NCBI GenBank assembly: GCA_946221495.1
Contig: CAMIFA010000087.1
Coordinates: 1 to 21,220 of the forward strand
Source: an uncultured cyanobacterium
Lineage (GTDB): Bacteria > Cyanobacteriota > Cyanobacteriia > Cyanobacteriales > Chroococcidiopsidaceae
DNA: 21,220 nucleotides
Direction of reading: 5' to 3'
Shown: positions 13,851 to 21,220 of the stretch, piece by piece
Numbering within the stretch: the stretch's first letter is position 1
Layout: each line of letters begins with the position of its first letter
Notes under the pieces: model-generated
Database searches by the model: none
What the model was told of the DNA's origin: nothing
The model's input: the letters and a program-made list of their open reading frames with translations, nothing else
Made by a program: the position numbers and the translations under genes

Positions 13851-16670
13851 TTATTGCAGCAGCTGCTTAAGAGTTTGAATTAACTCCTGCTCGTTATAAG
13901 GCTTAGTAAAATATGCTTTTGCACCCAAGCTGCTTGCTATTTGGCGATCTTTATCTCCACTACGGGAAGTAAGCATCATTATTGGTAAATTTTTCAAAGC
14001 AGAATTTGATTGAACACGAGCCAACAAACCATAACCATCAAGGCGAGGCATATCAACGTCACAAATTACAGCTTTGATTGGCAGTCCACTTAAAAGTTTG
14101 GTGACTCCCTCTTCACCGTCTTGCGCTTCTTCTACCCGATATCCGGCTTTTTCTAAAGTTAATGACAAAAAGCGCCGCACATTAATAGAGTCATCTACTA
14201 CCAAAATAGTGTCTTTGGAGTGCTGATATCCGATAAGATTTGCCGTGTGATCTTGGCTAGATAATTCTTGAGTAGCAATCCACTGGAGTAACTCTGGCGG
14301 ATTGACAACTGGCACGACTTGACCATCTCCCAAAATCGCACAACCCGAGAAGCCAGGCGGCATATTAATACCTATAGCACTATCTGGGGACGCTCCTTCA
14401 ACTTGGCGAATGGCAACTTCCTGTTCACCCCAGCACCGATCTACTTGTACTCCTACTAGCTCATTGTCTTGAGCAATTTTTAACACTGTAGGAGCATTCA
14501 TAAGTGGTAGGGTTAATGCTTCGACTTTTTTATAGGTAGGAATTTGCAGCCAATTACCAAGGCGAATTAAAGGCATCATGTATCCTTCCCAACTGAAAAC
14601 CTCTTGTTCGCTAATTATGGACGTTTGCTCTGGCTTTAGTAAAAGCATTTCGGAAACTGCATCACTGGGAAATGCTAATAGCAGTCCATTGCTTTCTACA
14701 AGTAATACTTTGGCAACTGAAAGCGTTAACGGAACGCTGAGGGTAAATTTTGTTCCTACCCCTAGCTGGGTGTCAACTTTAATGTCACCGCGAATTTCTC
14801 TCAAGTTAGTGCGAACCACATCTAACCCTACACCTCTGCCTGATAAATCAGTAACTTCGCCTGCGGTGCTAAAACCAGGCTCAAAAATCAGGGAGAGAAG
14901 TTCAGCATCGCTAGCTGTAGCAATCATCGCGGCATCGAAATTTAGTTGAGCTTGACGACGAATTTTAGCCAAATCAATACCGCCACCATCATCACTAATA
15001 GTAATTAATGTCTGATTACCCCGATGAGCGGCTTTGATTTCAATCGTACCTTGTTGGGGTTTACCGCAAGCTTGACGAGTTTTGGTGTCTTCAATGCCAT
15101 GATCAAAGGCATTACGCAACAAATGCGTTAAAGGGTCATTTAAGGCTTCTAAAATAGTGCGATCAATTAGTGTGCCACCACCGTGAATTTTTAGTTCAAC
15201 ATTTTTACCGTACTGTAAAGAAAGCTCTCGGAGAAATATCGGAAATCTTCCTACTAAATCTGATAAAGGTCGCATCCGTACTTGCGTTAAACTTGTTTGC
15301 AGCTGCTTGGCAGTACGATTTAGTTGAGTAACAGTTTGGTCGGTATCTTCAAGACTTAGGTCAATATCATCTGTGACTTCTTGAATCCGCACAATGTCTT
15401 CTAGCACTTCATTAGGCAGCAGTTGGTGGTTATTATAGCGATCGCCGCCATCATTCAAATTGTTGATATCATTAACTTCGGCTTGTTGTGGTAACGGGGG
15501 AATAAATGGCTGTAAATCTTGGCTAGCAATTTTGTTTTGATTAGGCAATACAGTATCTATACCCCGAAGCGCCCGCACTCGTTGACTAAGACTTCTAACT
15601 AAGTTACGTAAACGTTCTAGATATAAATTTAAACCGTTGCGCTCAATAGTTAATTCTCCAAATAAATCATTTAGTTGATCGAGCAGTTTCACCGAAACCC
15701 GTACTGTATTTTCTGGCGTGTCTTTCAGCTTAGGAGATGGGTTAGAAGGAATGGAAAACTGGACTGATTTAATTTGAGTATCGCTTTGATCTGTGTTTGG
15801 TAAAGCCGGAATTTCTGTTGAATTAGAATCATCAAATGCTGCCATTTGAGCAAGCAAATGTTCTAGGCTGGTTTCGGCTATTTGGTTTGTTAATAGAGAT
15901 ACTTCAGCGTCTGCATCTAAATTTAGCTGTGATGGAAGTGTATCACCTTGACCAACTAATAATGCAGCTTGCGATCGCCGCCATTCTTGTAAAGCAAGAG
16001 TAGCAATTTCTGCTACTCGCTCTGGTGTATTTTCTAAGTGTTGAATTACTGATTCACATAAGCTTTTAAAAGGATTTAATTGCAGCATTTCTCCTAAGCT
16101 ACCTAAGTCTTGCGCCATAGTTGCAAGTTCTTCAGTTAATTGCGGCTTTTCGGGATCTGCCAAAATAGCTTCGAGTTGTTGTAAGTATGCTTCTACTTCG
16201 GATTCAAAAATTAAGGAAACCATATCCGGTTCATCTGTAGCCGCTTCTGGGGTTGTTTCCGCAGAAAGATCGCCAAGACGTGCTTGCAAATTTTCCCAGA
16301 CTGGCTTGATATGAGTATCTAGCCACTGCTGATCAACAGCTGTTCCTTGGTGATGTAAGGCTATCACTTGGCGCAGACGCGCAACTGCTGTTAGGAGTAA
16401 ACTTTCTAGTTGATTATCTATAGTGGGTTTATGACTTTTTAAAACTTTGAAAAAATCTTCTAAAGAATGAGCCAAACTGCTCAAAGCTTGGAACCCCATC
16501 ATCGCTGCACCACCTTTAATTGAATGAGCTGCTCTCAGTACAGCATCCATACGTTTATTGTCTATTTGGGTGGTGGCTAATCCTAGCATTCCAGATTCAA
16601 TTATGTTTAGGTACTCAGTTGCTTCTTCGAGAAACTGGAGCCGGATTTCAAGTTCTTTGTCCTGTACCAT
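13851..16670 (-). CDS. pixL: Hybrid CheA histidine kinase with C-terminal receiver (PixL-like)
   Basis: This 939-residue protein is the kinase of a taxis system. In order it has: an HPt domain (about 1-110) with phospho-acceptor H49 in AAHSIKGG; a degenerate HPt-like region (about 150-235) and a polar linker; a dimerisation helix pair (about 325-470) interrupted by a low-complexity insertion near 375-415; a GHKL ATPase (about 470-645) with N-box HLLRNAFDHGIE (516-527), G1 DDGGGID and G2 GRGVGLDVV; a CheW-like domain (about 650-800); and a receiver (820-939) with acid pocket D826/D827, phospho-site D871 and K923. This CheA-REC layout matches PixL and PilL/HmpE. Together with a cyanobacteriochrome receptor, PixL is favoured. 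It is the last gene of the operon, separated from pixJ by 284 bp that may carry an extra promoter. Confidence 0.9.
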   Translation of the reverse strand: MVQDKELEIRLQFLEEATEYLNIIESGMLGLATTQIDNKRMDAVLRAAHSIKGGAAMMGFQALSSLAHSLEDFFKVLKSHKPTIDNQLESLLLTAVARLRQVIALHHQGTAVDQQWLDTHIKPVWENLQARLGDLSAETTPEAATDEPDMVSLIFESEVEAYLQQLEAILADPEKPQLTEELATMAQDLGSLGEMLQLNPFKSLCESVIQHLENTPERVAEIATLALQEWRRSQAALLVGQGDTLPSQLNLDADAEVSLLTNQIAETSLEHLLAQMAAFDDSNSTEIPALPNTDQSDTQIKSVQFSIPSNPSPKLKDTPENTVRVSVKLLDQLNDLFGELTIERNGLNLYLERLRNLVRSLSQRVRALRGIDTVLPNQNKIASQDLQPFIPPLPQQAEVNDINNLNDGGDRYNNHQLLPNEVLEDIVRIQEVTDDIDLSLEDTDQTVTQLNRTAKQLQTSLTQVRMRPLSDLVGRFPIFLRELSLQYGKNVELKIHGGGTLIDRTILEALNDPLTHLLRNAFDHGIEDTKTRQACGKPQQGTIEIKAAHRGNQTLITISDDGGGIDLAKIRRQAQLNFDAAMIATASDAELLSLIFEPGFSTAGEVTDLSGRGVGLDVVRTNLREIRGDIKVDTQLGVGTKFTLSVPLTLSVAKVLLVESNGLLLAFPSDAVSEMLLLKPEQTSIISEQEVFSWEGYMMPLIRLGNWLQIPTYKKVEALTLPLMNAPTVLKIAQDNELVGVQVDRCWGEQEVAIRQVEGASPDSAIGINMPPGFSGCAILGDGQVVPVVNPPELLQWIATQELSSQDHTANLIGYQHSKDTILVVDDSINVRRFLSLTLEKAGYRVEEAQDGEEGVTKLLSGLPIKAVICDVDMPRLDGYGLLARVQSNSALKNLPIMMLTSRSGDKDRQIASSLGAKAYFTKPYNEQELIQTLKQLLQ

Positions 16671-16937
16671 GATCTTTATAAATTTGTATAAATTAATGAG
16701 CTGCTAGCACTAAAGCTGGAGTATTTAGATAGATTAATGCTATGGAGCTTGTTTTAAGCATCTGTTAACTGACAAATAGAAATTATGAATACCAGCAAGC
16801 GATCGCCTCATCCCGCTAGTTTTAATTATGGAATCAGTTAACTCTTGGGATCAACCTGCTTTCTTAGAGTTATCAGTCATTAGTTTTATGCCACGTTACT
16901 TGGGTATATTAGGTATGTAGAAATCCTTACTACCTGG

Positions 16938-16958
16938 TGACTAATGACTAGTGACTAA
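16938..16958. repeat. Three perfect-phase heptamers overlapping the pixJ stop codon
   Basis: TGACTAA, TGACTAG and TGACTAA follow without a gap. The stop codon of the receptor gene (minus strand TAG, 16955-16957) is made from the last unit. The rest of the 16671-16954 gap holds one HIP1 site near 16799 and no visible gene. Confidence 0.75.
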
Positions 16959-19825
16959 TCAACCTTAAACGCTCCTACAGATGCTTGTAATTGCTGCGCT
17001 ACCGCTACAGTTTTTTGTAGAGAACGAGAAACTTGTCGAGAGAAATCGGAAGTACGTTCAGAAACTTGGGCAATTTCCTTAATTAAATCAGTAACTGCTT
17101 GCGAAGTTTGAGCTTGAGTACCTGTAGCGCTGGAAATTGATTGCACCAATTGGTCGATTTGGCGAGATACTTCTAAAACCTGCCCTAAACTGAGCTTAGT
17201 ATCTTCGACAAGAGAAGCTCCCTCAATTACTTGAGTAGTGCCTAATTCCATCGCCTTCACTACTTCACTTGTTTCTCGTTGGATGTTTTCCACGATTTGT
17301 TCAATTTCTTTAGTGGCGGCGGCTGACTTGGCTGCTAGTCCCCCGACTTCTTCCGCAACTACGGCAAATCCTCTGCCTTCTTCACCAGCTTTCGTTGCTT
17401 CTATGGAGGCGTTGATTGCTAAAACGTTAGTTTGCAAAGCTATTTGGTGAATTAAGGAAACAACTTTGGAAATTTGCTGAGAAGATTCACCCAGACGCTT
17501 CACTTTACTAGAGGTTGTGGCAACTGTCTCTCGCAAATTCAAAATACTTTGAACGGTACGATCCATTACCGCTCCGCCAGTTTGGGTGGTAGTGGAGGCA
17601 GTACGAGCGACAATTGCTGCTTGTTGGGCGCTATTTGCTACTGCTTGAATCGAAGTTGTCATTTGCTCAACAGACTCAAGGGTGCGGGTAATTTCCTCAG
17701 CTTGGCTAAGTGCTTCATCCGCAAGTTGGCGCATTGCACCTTCATTTTCCCCAACTGATACGTTAACTTGAGCGGTAGCTTTTTTCACTCCAGTTACTAG
17801 CTGACGCAAACTTTCAATAATCGTATTAAAAAAGTCAGCTACTGTACCAATTTCACCTGCTGTAACTTCAGCACGCACAGTTAAATTTCCTCTGGCGGCG
17901 GCTTCAACATCGTTAAGTAATGCCATTAATTGATGCTGAAGCGCTTCTTTTTGTTGGCGTTGTTGTTGAGAAATTGCGATCGCTACTTGACGCGCTTTTT
18001 CTACTTGTTCTAAAAGATTGGCTTGATCTATGGCGAAGCCAATTTGAGTTGCTAACTGGGTAAATAAATCAATTTCCGATTGCTGCCAAGTTCTTGTTTC
18101 TGCACAATGATGAGCAATTAGTAAGCCGAGTAATTGGTTATCTTTTAAAATTGGGGCAACTAAGTTTGCTTTAACTTCAAATCGTTCTAATGTTTTGATA
18201 TGACACTGAGTAAGTCCTGCTTGATAAATATTATCGATCGCGCGGACGCGCCCATCTTTGTACATTTTGATATGACGCTCTTTAAAACAAGGATCGTCTA
18301 TAGTTTCTGCTAATGCTTGTGTCCACCCCGATGCTACAGATTCGGCGATTACAGTGCCACTAAGGTCTGAGTTAAAGTTATAAATAACTACTCGATCTGT
18401 TCGCAGAACTTTTCGCACTTCTTTAACAGCAGTTTTGAGGATATCTTCTAAGCTTAAAGAACGGCGAATGCGGAGGGTTACGTCTGTAAATACTTGGGTG
18501 CGTTCCGCAAAGTTTTCTTGCTCTCGAAGTAATGTTTGCAGCTTATCTGCCATTTGGTTGATGTTAGCACCAAAGACAGCTAATTCGTCTTTTCCGGTTA
18601 CAGGAATCCGGGTGTCTAGTCTTCCTTGTCCCAGCTTACGGACTACCGCAGATGCCCGCATTAAAGGACGTAAAGCTTGATTAACTAAAAAAGCAGCAAT
18701 CGCACTTACTAATAATACTGCTACTCCTGTGCCAAGGATAAAGGTAAACAGCAGTCCTCTACGAGCGGCAAAAACCTCTGCTATCGGTTGAGCAACTACA
18801 GCACTCCAGTTTGATTCTGATAATCCTTGAAGTTGTCTAATCGGTACATAAGATACCAGGTAGTTCTGTTGCTGTTTTACATCTGCTACAGTTCCGACTG
18901 TATTTGCTCCTGGTAATCGTGCTGCAACTTTCGGGAAAATTTCGCTAGCATTTTTGCCGATGTAGTTGATGTTTTGTGTCGGTGCAACAACAATTTTGCC
19001 AACATCATTAATTGCTAAATATTCTTCGGAACCAAAGCCTTTGATTTGAGCTAATTCTTTTGCTTCTTGCTGCAAAATTGTATTGAAATATTTTAAAGGT
19101 ATGCGCGATCGCACTATACCAATTGTTTTTTTCGTTGTTGTATCTACTATTGGGGCAGCGAAAAAGATAGAATATTCACCTGTTAATGATGACTTTCTCG
19201 GTGGGGTAATTACTGGACGATTAGTTTTAATAACTTCTTGAAAATAATCTATTTGGCTATAATTAGATATAACTTCTCCTGCTGATTGTAAAATTACATT
19301 GCCATTAATATCGGTGACAGCAATGCTGTCGTAGCCTGGATTATATTTAATATATTGATTCAGTACCACTTGCTTTTGTCTATTTGAGGTAACTGTCCGT
19401 AATTGTGAGCTATTAAGAATACCTAAGCGAGATAGTGTCTCAATATCTCGATAGCCTTCAGAGATGAAGCGATCAAGATCGTTAGCAAGGGAGATAACCC
19501 GCGCTTGTTGTTGGCGAGTTACGTTCTCTGTAATATTCTGATTTGTTAAGTAATATGCAGTTGCTCCAATTGCTAAAATTGGCAATGTACTAAGAGCGAT
19601 CGCACTTATTGTTGCTTTTGTTTTTAAACTTAAACGTTGCCATAAAGGAACGCGGAGTTTACGCGAAATATTATTAGTAGCATTTTTGTAGTTTAGTCTA
19701 TTTTCAACAGGTATGAGTGGTAAAACTGAGTTGGCATTATTTTGCTGATCACCATTTTTAACGTTTGTTGCTTCCTGCTGAGGCTGTGTTTCAGCTTGGA
19801 TTTTTTGCTCAAATCTTGTAGCCAT
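16955..19825 (-). CDS. pixJ: Phototaxis/chemotaxis receptor with Cache and DXCF cyanobacteriochrome GAF domains (PixJ-like)
   Basis: This 956-residue methyl-accepting receptor has a polar cytoplasmic N terminus (1-65), membrane helix 1 (about 72-93) and a periplasmic Cache-type sensor (about 97-350, with YDSIAVTDINGNVI and GIVRSRIPLKY). Membrane helix 2 (about 357-382), HAMP (383-435), GAF (about 445-605), a second HAMP-like unit (about 635-685) and the signalling domain (about 695-945, tip EEVGGLAAKSAAATKEI) follow. In GAF, C513 lies in D511-P-C-F and C541 in C-H, 28 residues apart, the same spacing as C494 and C522 of TePixJ as I recall them. Such DXCF cyanobacteriochromes bind a bilin through both cysteines and switch between blue and green states. 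This supports a light receptor controlling type IV pili, with an added ligand input. AGGA precedes the ATG. Confidence 0.9.
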   Translation of the reverse strand: MATRFEQKIQAETQPQQEATNVKNGDQQNNANSVLPLIPVENRLNYKNATNNISRKLRVPLWQRLSLKTKATISAIALSTLPILAIGATAYYLTNQNITENVTRQQQARVISLANDLDRFISEGYRDIETLSRLGILNSSQLRTVTSNRQKQVVLNQYIKYNPGYDSIAVTDINGNVILQSAGEVISNYSQIDYFQEVIKTNRPVITPPRKSSLTGEYSIFFAAPIVDTTTKKTIGIVRSRIPLKYFNTILQQEAKELAQIKGFGSEEYLAINDVGKIVVAPTQNINYIGKNASEIFPKVAARLPGANTVGTVADVKQQQNYLVSYVPIRQLQGLSESNWSAVVAQPIAEVFAARRGLLFTFILGTGVAVLLVSAIAAFLVNQALRPLMRASAVVRKLGQGRLDTRIPVTGKDELAVFGANINQMADKLQTLLREQENFAERTQVFTDVTLRIRRSLSLEDILKTAVKEVRKVLRTDRVVIYNFNSDLSGTVIAESVASGWTQALAETIDDPCFKERHIKMYKDGRVRAIDNIYQAGLTQCHIKTLERFEVKANLVAPILKDNQLLGLLIAHHCAETRTWQQSEIDLFTQLATQIGFAIDQANLLEQVEKARQVAIAISQQQRQQKEALQHQLMALLNDVEAAARGNLTVRAEVTAGEIGTVADFFNTIIESLRQLVTGVKKATAQVNVSVGENEGAMRQLADEALSQAEEITRTLESVEQMTTSIQAVANSAQQAAIVARTASTTTQTGGAVMDRTVQSILNLRETVATTSSKVKRLGESSQQISKVVSLIHQIALQTNVLAINASIEATKAGEEGRGFAVVAEEVGGLAAKSAAATKEIEQIVENIQRETSEVVKAMELGTTQVIEGASLVEDTKLSLGQVLEVSRQIDQLVQSISSATGTQAQTSQAVTDLIKEIAQVSERTSDFSRQVSRSLQKTVAVAQQLQASVGAFKVD

Positions 19826-19858
19826 ATAAGCGTTTCCTAGTAGGATTAAATTCGAATA

Positions 19859-20347
19859 TTAATATTTATGTAAGATTGGCGAGTGAGCGATCGCTTCAGC
19901 ATTCAATACCAACAGTGTTTCTTGCTGTTGCGGAATACATCCATCTATATAAGGAGTTATATCTGCTGTTATAAATTCTACTGTAGATTGAATACAATCC
20001 GGTGTAAACCGAGTTATACCTTTAACTTCTTGAACAACCAACGCCAAAGGTACTTGATTAACTCGGATAATTACAACATGATACTGTTGAGCATTGATAT
20101 CTACAGGCTGTAAATTCAGCAATTGCACTAAATCAATCGCCCATAGCACTCGATTGCGTCGATTTAACAACCCTAATACACACTTAGGCATATTAGGCAT
20201 GGGAGTGATGCGATTAATAGGAATAATCAGCACTTCTTGAACATAGTACATTGACATAACAGCAGGTGTCTGTCCATCAAGCTGTAATTTTATATAAGTA
20301 TTTCCTCCTATTTTATTTGGCTGAGATGTAAATATTTGAGTATCCAT
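19859..20347 (-). CDS. pixI: CheW-like adaptor (PixI-like)
   Basis: This 162-residue single CheW domain couples the receptor to the CheA kinase. Family features are the strand pair with YYVQEVLIIP (about 34-43), the conserved turn MPNMPKCVLGLLNRRNRVLWAIDL split over 52-75 (normally GLINLRGxVLPVIDL) and the second barrel half with VVIIRVNQVPLALVV and VKGITRF. NRRNRVLWAIDL lacks the usual Gly of the RG motif, as in other cyanobacterial PilI/PixI proteins. It lies between the CheY-like gene (127-bp gap) and the receptor gene (33-bp gap), in the same direction, so it is part of one operon. Context is the main reason for calling it PixI rather than PilI. Confidence 0.88.
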   Translation of the reverse strand: MDTQIFTSQPNKIGGNTYIKLQLDGQTPAVMSMYYVQEVLIIPINRITPMPNMPKCVLGLLNRRNRVLWAIDLVQLLNLQPVDINAQQYHVVIIRVNQVPLALVVQEVKGITRFTPDCIQSTVEFITADITPYIDGCIPQQQETLLVLNAEAIAHSPILHKY

Positions 20348-20474
20348 AAGCTCAACTATTTTAGATTGACTTTATCTGTAAGCAGACACAGAAATATTTT
20401 ATAACTTATGTTGATTGTAAACGGGTATATTAGCCAGTATCAAATCAACGATTTATAATCTAAGAATTATGCAG

Positions 20475-20834
20475 TTAAACAACAGATTTAACTGCATGAA
20501 CTAATTGTTCTATAGTAAAAGGCTTTGTTATATAAATAGCAGCTCCTTGTTTTATACCCCAAAATCGATCAATTTCTTGATCTTTAGAACTACAAATAAT
20601 AATAGGCATTTTTTGAGTAGCTGGATTATTTTTAAGTTTTCGACACAACTCAAAGCCGCTCATTCCTGGCATTACTACATCAGTAACTACTGCATCAGGC
20701 TTCTGGAGCACAGCTTGATTTAATGCTTCCTTGGCATCCCTAGCATTAATTACGTTATAACCACTATCACGTAAATAAATACTTATTAATTCTAATTCCG
20801 AAAGCGTATCTTCAACTACTAAAACTGTAGCCAC
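20475..20834 (-). CDS. pixH: CheY-like response regulator (PixH-like)
   Basis: This 119-residue stand-alone receiver has no output domain. The acid pocket is E8/D9, the phospho-acceptor D52 (TDVVMPGMSG), the switch Ser/Thr lies at 82-83 (CSSKD) and the conserved Lys is K104 (YITKPF). Such proteins act as phosphate acceptors or sinks for CheA in pil/pix systems and may signal to the pilus motors. Translation starts at GTG 20834, with AAGGG ten bases upstream. It is the first visible gene of the leftward operon. A PatA-type regulator (PixG/PilG) normally precedes it but is not in the 386 bp upstream. Confidence 0.9.
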   Translation of the reverse strand: MATVLVVEDTLSELELISIYLRDSGYNVINARDAKEALNQAVLQKPDAVVTDVVMPGMSGFELCRKLKNNPATQKMPIIICSSKDQEIDRFWGIKQGAAIYITKPFTIEQLVHAVKSVV

Positions 20835-20882
20835 GTTTAGCTGCCCTTAATAAAAATCAGACGTGAGTAACCCGGATGAGTC

Positions 20883-21095
20883 AAAAAAGCGCGTCGGCAA
20901 AGACGTGATCAAATGCGAGTTCGGGCGCGAGTGGCGGGAAGAAGAATTCTCCCCGCCATCCCGCATCAAAGGAATTATTCCCCCGCCGACACGCGCAGCA
21001 TCCTGGAATTGAATTCCTTTCCTTGCTCACGTCTTGTGGATTTTAAATCCAGAATGCGCTATTACGACGCGCCGGGGGAAAAGGATCACGTCTTT
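20883..21095 (-). ncRNA. Candidate structured RNA or leader upstream of pixH (hypothetical)
   Basis: On the operon's strand this GC-rich block opens with AAAGACGTGATC (21095-21084) and later has its exact complement GATCACGTCTTT (20910-20899). Right after that comes GCCGACGCGC (20898-20889) followed by six T (20888-20883), the end of an intrinsic terminator. The last arm can pair with GCGCGTGTCGGC (20996-20985, two bulged bases) or, through CGACGCGC, with GCGCGTCG (21072-21065), two mutually exclusive partners. Internal hairpins include TGGCGGG/CCCGCCA (20958-20952 with 20938-20932), AATTCCTTT/AAAGGAATT (21020-21012 with 20976-20968) and a self-complementary GGATTT-A-AAATCC stem near 21039-21050. 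No coding frame is convincing. It could be a small RNA, an attenuated 5' leader of the pix operon, or a palindromic mobile element. Confidence 0.45.
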
Positions 21096-21220
21096 GGTAT
21101 AAAAAATCTTACACCAACTCGTACCAAGCTGCTTCACAGAGTTACTAGTCCTTAGTCCTTGGTTATTAGTTAAACTCCACAATCCTGATTTTTTACTTAC
21201 AAAGGAGTGGAGTAAATACA
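21096..21220. other. Gene-free edge of the window
   Basis: There is no supported gene. A degenerate heptamer repeat (CTAGTCC, TTAGTCC, TTGGTTA, TTAGTTA) lies at about 21145-21172. Near the end, AAAGGAGTGGAG (about 21201-21212) looks like a Shine-Dalgarno sequence for a plus-strand gene beginning just outside the window. Confidence 0.4.

Noticed and set aside
13851..20834. pil/hmp-type chemotaxis locus instead of a pix phototaxis locus
   Set aside because: Gene order alone cannot separate them, but the two cyanobacteriochrome cysteines in the receptor GAF domain favour pix. The alternative remains for the pixH, pixI and pixL names.
21025..21072. Possible degenerate tRNA-Leu(UAA) on the minus strand, because CTGGATTTAAAATCCA looks like an anticodon arm
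   Set aside because: No 7-bp acceptor stem can be drawn around it, the T-arm lacks GTTCRA, and the anticodon-like stem is better explained as one of many palindromes in this block.
20883..21095. Retron msr-msd RNA, given the 12-bp terminal inverted repeat
   Set aside because: No reverse transcriptase gene is in the window, and the terminator-like T-run and orientation toward pixH fit a leader or small RNA better. The region beyond the window on the right was not visible.
20913..21155. 80-codon plus-strand reading frame across the structured block
   Set aside because: Its Arg/Pro-rich translation resembles no family, it runs through all the inverted repeats, and it has no ribosome binding site.

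Overview
The window is chromosomal DNA from a cyanobacterium. The HIP1 palindrome GCGATCGC or its close variants occurs some two dozen times, inside genes and between them. There are period-7 and period-8 short tandem repeats of the kind found in Nostocales and Chroococcidiopsis-like genomes, and the gene families (cyanobacteriochrome taxis receptor, fused BgtB-type transporter, InrS-like sensor, DUF427 protein with the plant/cyanobacterial tail) are cyanobacterial. I cannot name genus or species from sequence alone.

Positions 1-9600 carry ordinary single-gene units: the 3' end of an unknown gene, a DUF427 protein, a large single-pass membrane protein with about 52-residue helical repeats, the redox chaperone Hsp33, a small unknown protein, a CsoR/RcnR-family metal sensor resembling InrS, an HtrA/Deg protease with a strong terminator, a small secreted protein with a partial SLH motif, a ferritin-like diiron protein, a lipoprotein thermonuclease and a secreted DUF5995 protein.

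Positions 9932-12490 hold a divergent pair for uptake of amino acids: a fused substrate-binding/permease protein (BgtB-like) and its ATPase (BgtA-like). The 261-bp divergent promoter contains a near-perfect hairpin repeat and a candidate NtcA-type promoter.

Positions 12554-13700 look like the wreck of an integron. There is a 5' fragment of an integron integrase with an in-frame TAG and a homology break exactly at an attC core, then an attC site with a recognisable extrahelical base, then one 794-bp gene cassette carrying a SAM-dependent methyltransferase. Next to it is a symmetrical four-copy repeat array with a 41/42-bp period.

Positions 13851-20834, read leftwards, form a chemotaxis-type operon in the order CheY, CheW, receptor, CheA-receiver hybrid. 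This is the gene order pixH-pixI-pixJ-pixL of cyanobacterial phototaxis loci. The receptor has a periplasmic Cache-type sensor region and a cytoplasmic GAF domain with both cysteines of a DXCF cyanobacteriochrome, 28 residues apart. It may therefore integrate a chemical and a blue/green light signal into type IV pilus motility. No PatA-like pixG is seen. Instead, pixH is preceded by an unusual GC-rich block (20883-21095) packed with inverted repeats and ending in a T-run on the operon's own strand. This block is a candidate structured leader, attenuator or small RNA, or alternatively a palindromic mobile element.
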